From the NCBI GenBank assembly GCA_034432855.1, contig DAOUBA010000133.1, forward strand, positions 1 through 5,878: a stretch of 5,878 nt of DNA, given 5' to 3'. Below, in pieces: positions 1 to 4,696 of this stretch (positions within the stretch are counted from its first letter, which is position 1; the number at the start of each line of letters is the position of its first letter). The translations under genes and the position numbers were made by a program. The notes beneath the pieces are model-generated. The model did not search any database, was not told where the DNA came from, and saw nothing but the letters and a program-made list of their open reading frames with translations. This DNA is from DAOUBA01 sp034432855. GTDB taxonomy: Bacteria > Chloroflexota > Anaerolineae > B4-G1.

Positions 1-123
1 CGTCGGCGTTGGCGTAGGCGTGTTGGTCGGCGTTGGCGTAGGGGTACGAGTTGGTGTCGGGGTGGGGGTACGGGTCGGCGTCGGGGTGGGTGTGTTCGTC
101 GGTGTCGGGGTGGGTGTGTTCGT
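1..123 (-). repeat. 24-nt tandem repeat encoding TN/RTPTPTP, five copies in view
   Basis: Five consecutive in-frame 24-nt units encode Thr-(Asn/Arg)-Thr-Pro-Thr-Pro-Thr-Pro and continue past the left edge. The units differ mainly at third codon positions and at one Asn/Arg position (order N, N, R, R, N from the N-terminal side). The peptide is therefore conserved while the DNA has drifted, which is the pattern of a selected protein stalk. Such arrays can change copy number by slippage or recombination. Confidence 0.9.
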
Positions 124-441
124 CGGCGGCGGCGCACAACCGCAGCCGCTCGGAGTACACCCGATGCAGCAGTACACGCAGACGTGGTTGGAATTTTGCT
201 TCGGCCCCAACCCCGCCGCAATACAGTCCGAATCGGGGTACTGCCCCCCGTGCGTCGGATCGCCGCAGCCATCGCCGACGTTCAGGGCCCACCTGTGCCC
301 GCACGGCCCGCCGGCGATGCACGAGCAGCCGGGATTGCACCCGCTCTGCGCCCGGCACGGTACGCGGCTGCGCGAACCCGCCGCCACCGCGAGAACCAGG
401 ATCAGGAAAAGCGCAATGACGAGTCCGTGTCTGTTAGACAT
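1..441 (-). CDS. Exported cysteine-rich protein with a Thr-Pro repeat stalk (3' end off the window)
   Basis: This is the last gene of the minus-strand cluster in view. It is open for 147 codons and runs off the left edge without a stop. The ATG at 441 is fixed by a strong SD (GGAGGTG, 449-455; 9 nt from GGAGG to ATG). Residues 1-5 are polar (MSNRH), and residues 6-22 form a hydrophobic segment typical of a signal peptide, possibly cleaved near A31. Residues 29-102 hold 14 cysteines in pairs and clusters such as CNPGCSC and CVYCCIGC, which suggests a compact disulfide-bonded domain outside the membrane. From residue 107 the protein becomes an 8-residue repeat, TN/RTPTPTP, five copies in view. 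Such stalks are usual between a secreted domain and another domain or the cell surface in Chloroflexota. I do not recognise the cysteine-rich domain. The missing C-terminus could hold a further domain or an anchor. The start lies inside the 3' end of the preceding gene, so the two are probably translated together. Confidence 0.85.
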   Translation of the reverse strand, partial: MSNRHGLVIALFLILVLAVAAGSRSRVPCRAQSGCNPGCSCIAGGPCGHRWALNVGDGCGDPTHGGQYPDSDCIAAGLGPKQNSNHVCVYCCIGCTPSGCGCAPPPTNTPTPTPTNTPTPTPTRTPTPTPTRTPTPTPTNTPTPTPT

Positions 442-659
442 CGCGTCCCACCTCCGGTCCAGATATACAGGAGCGCCCGCAGGCTTCTCTGCAACGCGCA
501 ATCGCTCAGCCAGGCTTCCACCTCCGCCCACTCCGGCTCCCGCCCATCCCATTGCCAGCCGGTCGCCAGTTGCGCCGTCAGGATGAGAAAGCGGCTGCGC
601 CAGGGCTCGTCCAGGCTATAGAGCATGCGCAAGACAAGAGATTCCACCCCCGCCACCAC
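402..659 (-). CDS. Small hypothetical protein, 85 residues
   Basis: I do not recognise this protein. The reading frame opens at a GTG (659) only 6 nt after the stop of the preceding gene and closes 40 nt inside the next gene, the spacing expected of a translated operon member. The residues look like a real soluble helical protein: Leu- and Trp-rich, with acidic runs such as DGREPEWAEVEAW near the middle and SLRALLYIW after it. It has no signal peptide or clear membrane segment. The start is uncertain. GTG codons at 659, 656 and 647 all lie in a G-rich stretch, and none has a classic SD; the 647 start has GGTGG and GGCGGG just upstream. The last 13 residues overlap the next gene in another frame and so are constrained by it. 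It could be a partner of the membrane protein encoded just upstream, but nothing in the sequence shows this. Confidence 0.6.
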   Translation of the reverse strand: MVAGVESLVLRMLYSLDEPWRSRFLILTAQLATGWQWDGREPEWAEVEAWLSDCALQRSLRALLYIWTGGGTRCLTDTDSSLRFS

Positions 660-665
660 CGAACT

Positions 666-1217
666 CTACTGCCCGCCCCGCAGCGGCACGGGAACGCGCA
701 GCAGCGGAGCCACACTGTTCCCGGGATCCTGGTTCGGATTGAAGACCAGATGGAGGGCCGCCGTAGGCGTCAGACGCCCGGCAAACTCCAGGCGCGCCGT
801 CGCCTCCCCACGACGCACCAGGTCGAGAAAGGCGATCCGCGCCGCTTCCAGGCTCTCGCCGGTAACCGGATAGACCGCGCCCTCGGCGCTTTGCAGAACC
901 GGCGGCTCGAACAGCAGGTCTCCCGCGCCAGCAGCGCGTACCGTTACGGTCATCGCCACCGTGTCGGTCAGTACCTCCACACCGGCTACGGCGACCTGCG
1001 CCGATGTGCCGCCCAACAAGGGGGGCACAGTGGCCTGGGAGCGGCTTTCACCTTCCAGCTCTATGTCTCCCTGGCGACCACTGCTACCGCCACTCAGGAG
1101 CAGCAGGTGACGGTTGATGGCCGCCAGTTCGCTCGCCACGACTACCGTGAGCACGACGAGACCCACGGCGGTCAGACCCACGAGAACCCACAAAATGATG
1201 CGTTCGGTATCGCTCAC
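666..1217 (-). CDS. Single-pass membrane protein with a beta-rich extracytoplasmic domain
   Basis: The product has 183 residues. The GTG start at 1217 is set by AGGAGG (1223-1228), 5 nt upstream, and follows the stop of the preceding gene by 14 nt; the frame stays open further upstream but without support. A six-residue polar N-terminus (MSDTER) precedes one membrane segment at about residues 7-28, then a short polar linker with SGGSSGRQGD. From about residue 62 to the end, alternating hydrophobic residues (VAVAGVEVLTDTVAMTVTVR, then LHLVFNP, RVPVPL) suggest a beta-sandwich. This layout, a membrane anchor plus an Ig-like domain carrying a statement about the effect on other molecules, resembles the DUF4352/TRF2-like group of surface proteins, but no diagnostic motif lets me assign it. 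Topology is probably N-in with the domain outside. There is no cysteine-rich region, unlike the two exported proteins of the same cluster. Function unknown. Confidence 0.8.
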   Translation of the reverse strand: MSDTERIILWVLVGLTAVGLVVLTVVVASELAAINRHLLLLSGGSSGRQGDIELEGESRSQATVPPLLGGTSAQVAVAGVEVLTDTVAMTVTVRAAGAGDLLFEPPVLQSAEGAVYPVTGESLEAARIAFLDLVRRGEATARLEFAGRLTPTAALHLVFNPNQDPGNSVAPLLRVPVPLRGGQ

Positions 1218-1231
1218 GTCGTCCTCCTCTC

Positions 1232-1519
1232 TCAGGCCAGCGGGCGCCAGGTACCGGTGGACAGTGAATCGGAGAGCTCGGTGTGGCCGCGGTCGGCGAT
1301 GGTGTAACTCATGGCTACATCTGTACGCTTCCCCTCGCGTACCATCGCCTGGAGATACAGCACACGGAACGCATAGTGGTTGGGAAATTGCGTGCTGCCT
1401 ACGTCTATATGGACTACGGCAACGCCCCCCTGCGGCCTCCACCCCTGCGCCACCGCTTCCGTGACCTGGGCCTGAAGCCCGGATATGAAATCGTCTTGCA
1501 AGATGGTATATTCGAGCAC
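1232..1519 (-). CDS. DUF1737-like small protein
   Basis: The product has 95 residues. The GTG at 1519 is preferred. It lies 4 nt after the stop of the preceding gene, has GGAG at 1528-1531 with 8 nt spacing, and gives a protein that begins directly with the conserved domain (VLEYTILQDDF). The frame extends to 1600, but the extra 27 residues are Ser/Arg/Cys-rich and fall inside the neighbouring gene, so I leave them out. Residues 3-62 match the DUF1737 pattern as I know it: an N-terminal strand, a helix (LQAQVTEAVAQ), the signature GWRPQGGVAV at 26-35, and QAMVRE at 57-62. DUF1737 proteins are small soluble proteins of unknown function found in many bacteria. The C-terminal 33 residues, beyond QAMVRE, are polar and are not part of the usual short domain. 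No signal peptide is present, so the protein should be cytoplasmic. Confidence 0.8.
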   Translation of the reverse strand: MLEYTILQDDFISGLQAQVTEAVAQGWRPQGGVAVVHIDVGSTQFPNHYAFRVLYLQAMVREGKRTDVAMSYTIADRGHTELSDSLSTGTWRPLA

Positions 1520-1523
1520 CTTC

Positions 1524-1961
1524 TCATCTCCCCCGCTCCGCCGGACCGATGACAAACAGCGGGAAGGTGTGCACCGGTACATCGTCGAGCAGGATGTCAA
1601 CGGTATAGCGCCCGGGCGACGGAAACACCGCCGTCAGCCGTCCGTCGGTAGCAAAGTGGACGACGGCGGCCATCGTCGCCGGTTGCACCCGGGCAACATA
1701 GGTCATCCGCGCCTCGGCAATGATCGCGCCGCCCGGATCGGCCAGACGCGCTCCCACCGTGTACTCGCGCCCCGGTTCGCCGCCCATCCAGACGGTGGCC
1801 ACGTTGAGCCGCTCGAACCCGGCAGGAAAGGCCGGCGCGTACAGGTCGAAAAAGACGCGCTGCAAGGTCACGCGCCCGTCGCCCATGCCGGCCGACGCCG
1901 CCGCGTCCTCGCAGGGAAGCGCCGCGAGAAGACGCGGTTCGTCTATCCAAACACCCGCCAT
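1524..1961 (-). CDS. DUF6941-like beta-sandwich protein
   Basis: The product has 145 residues. The ATG at 1961 sits behind an unusually long match to the 16S rRNA 3' end (GGAGGTGATC, 1967-1976), and the start lies 19 nt inside the preceding gene. The frame is open further upstream to 2240, but that part is Arg/Gly-rich shadow sequence of the peptidase gene. The sequence reads as a two-sheet fold: VTLQRVFFDLYAPAFPAGFE, then RLNVATVWM, a glycine turn, YTVGARLADPGGAIIAEAR, and a C-terminal FPSPGRYTVDILLDDVPVH followed by FPLFVIG. This order, with the FPxPGxYxxDILxD element close to the end, is what I associate with DUF6941, a family of unknown function. The match is from memory and was not searched. 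There is no signal peptide or membrane segment, so it is probably cytoplasmic. It is translated with the peptidase before it and the DUF1737-like protein after it. Confidence 0.8.
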   Translation of the reverse strand: MAGVWIDEPRLLAALPCEDAAASAGMGDGRVTLQRVFFDLYAPAFPAGFERLNVATVWMGGEPGREYTVGARLADPGGAIIAEARMTYVARVQPATMAAVVHFATDGRLTAVFPSPGRYTVDILLDDVPVHTFPLFVIGPAERGR

Positions 1962-2554
1962 AGTGTGATCACCTCCAACAGAATTCCGGCGGCGGCCAAC
2001 ACCGCCGCCGCAGGCATCTCGCGTTCGGCAGGAATGTCGCCGTCGTGCACACGCAGCGACGCGCTCAACGTCTCGCTCAGGGCCGCGACCAGACTCCAGG
2101 ATTGCCCACGCACGAGCATCAGCACTGCGGCAACCAGCGCCGCGAGAAGCAGACCCCCGAGCATCCCGACTACTCCATAGCGCAGCCCCAGTACGGCAAG
2201 GGCCACGCCGTCCGCCCCGCCCCACCAGCCCAACGCCCACGCCAGCACGCCCCCGCCCAGGGCCAGACCGGCCCCAGGATCATCGAAAACCAGGCCGCAG
2301 ATGAAGGCGAGCAGGGCCAGAAACGTCGCCTGACGACGATGGCGCAACGGCCACAGGAGCGCCGTGGCGCTCAGCACCCACCAGGCCCAGGCGCGGGGAG
2401 AGGGAGCTGCCCACGTGCGCCCGCCGAGCGCCAGCAGCGCCAGACCGGCCAGGACAAAGACCGAAACCCGACGGCGCTTCAGGTCCTGAACGACAGCGAT
2501 GGCCCACAGGAGACCAGCCGCGAGGCTTATCGCGGCGGAGAGCGCCCTTCCCAC
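1943..2554 (-). CDS. Prepilin-peptidase-like membrane aspartyl protease (A24 family)
   Basis: The product has 203 residues and is largely hydrophobic, with about six to seven membrane segments. A24 proteases cleave the leader of type IV pilin-like precursors at the cytoplasmic membrane face, using two aspartates. Both are recognisable here: D24 in VVQDLKRRRVSVFVL, just after the first membrane segment and followed by basic residues as in the family, and D115 in GWWGGADGVALAVLG, the counterpart of the GxGD motif. The GGAD form occurs in some members, but the usual lysine two residues after the Asp is replaced (DGV, not DxK), so substrate handling or activity may differ. The N-terminal methyltransferase domain of PilD is absent, and the length fits the short TadV/CpaA type. 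GTG 2554 is supported by GGAGG at 2561-2565, 6 nt upstream, inside the preceding gene (28-nt overlap). No pilin with a G/F cleavage site is seen in the window, so its substrate is elsewhere or unconventional. Confidence 0.75.
   Translation of the reverse strand: MGRALSAAISLAAGLLWAIAVVQDLKRRRVSVFVLAGLALLALGGRTWAAPSPRAWAWWVLSATALLWPLRHRRQATFLALLAFICGLVFDDPGAGLALGGGVLAWALGWWGGADGVALAVLGLRYGVVGMLGGLLLAALVAAVLMLVRGQSWSLVAALSETLSASLRVHDGDIPAEREMPAAAVLAAAGILLEVITLWRVFG
1967..1976 (-). promoter_or_regulatory. Extended Shine-Dalgarno site for the DUF6941-like gene
   Basis: GGAGGTGATC is a 10-nt perfect complement of the usual bacterial 16S rRNA 3' tail. It lies inside the last codons of the prepilin-peptidase-like gene (LEVIT) and fixes the ATG at 1961. 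It is longer than the SD sites of the neighbouring genes, which suggests strong initiation of this gene inside the operon. Confidence 0.75.
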
Positions 2555-4182
2555 CCCACGCCTCCGGGTTGCAACTCGATCACCGGCACGGGCACATAGT
2601 ACGGCCAGTTATCGTACCAGGGACAACAGTCGGTCGCGCCGGGGCCGCAGCGTGTGCCGTCCGGCCACGCGCCAGCGGTGATCACCTTGTTGGACGGTAC
2701 CAGCGGGTCCGCACCCAACTTGCGCAGGTCGTACATGCACCAGCCCGTGCGCGGATTGACGGCGGTGCAGTCCAGCGGGCCGGTGACGTTGCGCCAGCGC
2801 CATTCGCTGCACTGCTGCACTTCATAGTAGCCGGGGTCGTTCTGACCGTCGCCGTCAGCGTCGCAGCCTCGGTGTGTCTTGCCGACGGGATAGCCGGGAG
2901 GCGGATACGGCCCCCAGCAGGCGCCCCACTCCGAGGCCGAGCAGTAGTATTCGTCGTAGCGGAAGGTGTACTCCGGCCACCAGTAGGTAGTCAGCGTGAC
3001 CTGATAGGCCGGTTCGCCCAGCGGATCGATGACCCGCTCGTTGCAGCGGCAATCGTGCTCCTGGCAGTAGGTATTCCACTTCGGGCCCCAGGTCATGCCA
3101 GACACGCAGTCGTGCTCCTCGCAATAGTCCTCCTGGCCGGGACTCATCAGCGGGTTGGGTATCCAGGATGAAGTCTCAAAGGTATAGCCCAACCGCTCCC
3201 CCTTGCCGACGCCAAAGACCTTCATCCCGCCGTTCCACTCGCGGTCGGGGATGGTCCAGACCGCCTCGTTGAGCGGATACCAGCCAAAGATGGCCGGCGT
3301 GCCCCAACGCCACTGCCGCCAGGCAGCGCCGATCTGATAGTTGACCCGCGCGCCCTCGGAAACCGGACCGACCGTGCCGCCGCAGTTGTAGGTGGAGTCA
3401 TGATAAGCGCGTCCATAGTCGATGCCCGCGCATTCGAGCGCCTTTTCCTCGGAGAACTGCTCCACATCGGACGCGCCCATGTACCAGAAAGAGGTCTCCA
3501 GCCCGCACAAACTGCGCGGCCAGGGATTGACGAGGGCGGCGGCAGGCGGGATCACCGCCTCGACATCGAGGAACCAGCCGGGCCACTCGGAGCAGGGTTG
3601 GTGGATGATGCCGCCCGCGATGACCGGCGGCTCGTTGTCGCAGGGCCAGTCGGGAACGGGGGTGGGCGCCGGGCCGGAGGGCGTCGCCGTGGGAGCGACG
3701 CAGTAGTCCTTGCAGTAGAACATCACGGGCCACTCGCTCTCGCCAGGAATGACGTAATAAAGGTAGAGAGCACAGCGGTCGCACAAGAGCGCTGCCCTGC
3801 CGCCGCATTCACACACCCAGTAATAGGTTCCGCCCCGTATTACTGGTGTAGCCGTGGGCTGCGGCCCCTGCGTGGGCGCGGGAGCGCCAGGCGTGCTGCC
3901 CGGCGCCGGCGTCCCACCGCTGCCCGGAGGCGGCGACGGCTCGATGACCTGGGTGGCCACCGGCGCCGGCGTCGCCTCGCCGCCGGGGGCGCTACCTCGA
4001 CAGTAAACGCAAGTCCCGATTGAACAGCACTGTTCGCCTTCGGGCGGATCGCAACAGCCGGCACGAACCGTCTCCGGCTGCTCTACCAGCACCGAAAGCG
4101 CAGCGGCCAGCAGGGCCAGGGCCAGAACGCCGATGACGGCAGCCATACGACGGCGGTTGGTTTTGATTGCCTGGTCGGTCAT
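2527..4182 (-). CDS. Large exported cysteine-rich protein with Pro-rich linkers and a Ca-binding-like loop
   Basis: The product has 551 residues and is not a family I recognise. The ATG at 4182 follows a perfect SD (TAAGGAGG, 4190-4197; 7-nt spacer). Residues 1-12 are polar/basic, and 13-33 are a hydrophobic signal or anchor segment, with possible cleavage around A41. A cysteine cluster (43-61, six Cys) is followed by a Pro/Thr/Gly linker (64-118), a CxC-x7-CxxC group (124-137) that looks like a rubredoxin- or zinc-ribbon-style knuckle, a YCKDYC pair (156-161), a second Pro linker (163-180), and a long aromatic-rich region. Within that region YCEEHDC (353-359) and YCQEHDC (372-378) form a near repeat, and D441-x-D-x-D-G-x-x-D449 matches the calcium-binding loop of thrombospondin type 3 and dockerin modules. 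The tripeptide SEW occurs four times (149, 198, 417, 459). I count 31 cysteines, consistent with disulfides outside the membrane. It heads the operon and overlaps the peptidase gene by 28 nt. Confidence 0.85.
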   Translation of the reverse strand: MTDQAIKTNRRRMAAVIGVLALALLAAALSVLVEQPETVRAGCCDPPEGEQCCSIGTCVYCRGSAPGGEATPAPVATQVIEPSPPPGSGGTPAPGSTPGAPAPTQGPQPTATPVIRGGTYYWVCECGGRAALLCDRCALYLYYVIPGESEWPVMFYCKDYCVAPTATPSGPAPTPVPDWPCDNEPPVIAGGIIHQPCSEWPGWFLDVEAVIPPAAALVNPWPRSLCGLETSFWYMGASDVEQFSEEKALECAGIDYGRAYHDSTYNCGGTVGPVSEGARVNYQIGAAWRQWRWGTPAIFGWYPLNEAVWTIPDREWNGGMKVFGVGKGERLGYTFETSSWIPNPLMSPGQEDYCEEHDCVSGMTWGPKWNTYCQEHDCRCNERVIDPLGEPAYQVTLTTYWWPEYTFRYDEYYCSASEWGACWGPYPPPGYPVGKTHRGCDADGDGQNDPGYYEVQQCSEWRWRNVTGPLDCTAVNPRTGWCMYDLRKLGADPLVPSNKVITAGAWPDGTRCGPGATDCCPWYDNWPYYVPVPVIELQPGGVGWEGRSPPR

Positions 4183-4189
4183 TGGTATT

Positions 4190-4197
4190 CCTCCTTA
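4190..4197 (-). promoter_or_regulatory. Shine-Dalgarno site of the first operon gene
   Basis: TAAGGAGG is an eight-base complement of the 16S rRNA 3' tail, with a 7-nt spacer to the ATG at 4182. It is the best-placed ribosome site of the cluster and fits the lead position of this gene. Confidence 0.8.
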
Positions 4198-4266
4198 CAA
4201 AACGCAAGCGCCCGCCTGGCCGACGGAGAATCTCTCCGCGGCGCGGGCGGGCGCAGGTAGGGCGGG

Positions 4267-4288
4267 CGCCGGTACATATTTACCGGCG
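4267..4288. repeat. Perfect 8-bp inverted repeat around an AT-rich loop (possible operator)
   Basis: CGCCGGTA, then CATATT, then TACCGGCG: an exact dyad in the leader of the operon, about 85 bases upstream of its first start codon. Its centre is the only AT-rich spot in a very GC-rich gap. It could be a regulator binding site over a promoter or an RNA hairpin in the leader. The sequence does not decide between them. Confidence 0.5.
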
Positions 4289-4416
4289 GCGGCCCCCAAC
4301 TTCGTGAAGTCTTTTAGCGGCGGCCCCTCGCTCACGACCGGGACCCGGCCTTCTGCCGGGCGCGGGCCGGAGCCGAGGTATCAGGTTGCATCAACGAAAG
4401 AGCAGAAAGCCTCCTC

Positions 4417-4608
4417 CTAGAGTTCCGGGGGCGCGGGCGGCTCCGGGAGTTTCTCGATTCGGAAATCGGTAACGATCCAGTCCCCGTTCTCCTGCTCTTC
4501 CACGGTGGAGAGGAAGAGCGCATAGGGCGATCCGTCCTCGAACATCGGGGGACGGACCACGCACGCATCTCCTCCGCCAACAGGAGAACACACGTCTCTG
4601 CCGTAGAG
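4417..4608 (-). pseudogene. 3' remnant of a gene interrupted by the insertion sequence
   Basis: The frame encodes 63 residues and a TAG stop, beginning exactly at the left end of the insertion sequence. The text reads as the C-terminal end of a real protein: LYGRDVCSPVGGGDACVV, then PPMFEDGSPYALFLSTVEEQ, ENGDWIVTDFRIEKLPEPPA, closing with a Pro-rich tail. The alternating pattern around ALFLSTVEEQENGDWIVTDFRIEKL resembles the last two strands of a small alpha/beta (NTF2-like) or lipoprotein domain, but I cannot name the family. The 5' part should lie to the right of the insertion sequence, beyond the window, probably after a short target duplication. The frame stays open into the insertion sequence: an ATG at 4621-4623 in the inverted repeat, with GGAGGG 9-10 nt upstream, could restart translation and add MSANQ to the remnant (68 residues). 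The native gene was probably transcribed towards the operon below. Confidence 0.65.
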
Positions 4609-4622
4609 CTGGTTGGCTGACA
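4609..4622 (+). repeat. Left terminal inverted repeat of the insertion sequence
   Basis: CTGGTTGGCTGACA, an exact inverted copy of 5865-5878, followed by six T (the right end has AATTTT at the same place). On the minus strand it also encodes SANQ with a start codon overlapping its inner edge, in frame with the interrupted gene. Confidence 0.93.
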
Positions 4623-4639
4623 TTTTTTGTGCCCTCCAC

Positions 4640-4667
4640 TCGACAACGGCCCACAATGTGGCATAAT
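4640..4667 (+). promoter_or_regulatory. Probable sigma70-type promoter of the transposase
   Basis: TCGACA (4640-4645, five of six matches to TTGACA) and CATAAT (4662-4667, five of six to TATAAT) are separated by 16 bases, placing the transcript start near 4674 and the SD just after. An 11-base dyad, CCACA-A-TGTGG (4651-4661), fills the end of the spacer and touches the -10. It may bind a regulator or simply be chance. Confidence 0.6.
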
Positions 4668-4696
4668 ACTTGTATTCCACGATTCAGGAGGACACG

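Larger units (their letters stand above)
4183..4416. other. Non-coding gap with several perfect small hairpins; probable operon leader
   Basis: No convincing gene lies in these 234 bases. Four inverted repeats can be read directly: 4224-4238 (CGGAGA/TCTCCG, 3-nt loop), 4267-4288 (CGCCGGTA/TACCGGCG, 6-nt AT-rich loop), 4299-4310 (ACTTC/GAAGT) and 4344-4360 (CCCGGC/GCCGGG, 5-nt loop). None is followed by a convincing T-run on the minus strand, so I do not call a terminator. The gap separates the broken upstream gene from the seven-gene operon, so it is the natural place for the operon promoter. The only AT-rich patch, minus-strand TAAATATG, lies inside the 4267-4288 hairpin and could be a -10 element. 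I see no good -35 partner for it. Confidence 0.5.

Noticed and set aside
1..123. CRISPR-like repeat array
   Set aside because: There are no spacers: the 24-nt units abut directly, are in frame and encode a Thr-Pro stalk.
20..621. Plus-strand open frames rich in Val-Gly or Arg-Pro
   Set aside because: They are antisense to the Thr-Pro repeat and cysteine-rich gene and to the 85-residue gene, are low in complexity, and lack ribosome sites.
552..1307. Plus-strand frame of 251 codons
   Set aside because: It is antisense to the membrane-protein gene. Its composition (Arg, Gln, His rich) and lack of an SD mark it as a GC-rich shadow frame.
1520..1600. Upstream extension of the DUF1737-like protein
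   Set aside because: The added residues are Ser/Arg/Cys-rich, overlap the preceding gene and precede a better-placed GTG with an SD.
1485..2599. Plus-strand frames opposite the DUF6941-like and peptidase genes
   Set aside because: They mirror the well-supported minus-strand genes and show Arg/Gln/Pro-rich sequence without any domain pattern.
3400..4023. Plus-strand frame of 207 codons
   Set aside because: It is antisense to the 551-residue protein and ends in a long Arg-rich run, typical of a shadow frame in GC-rich DNA.
4344..4360. Terminator for the broken upstream gene
   Set aside because: The stem is good but no T-run follows it on the minus strand, so intrinsic termination is not supported.
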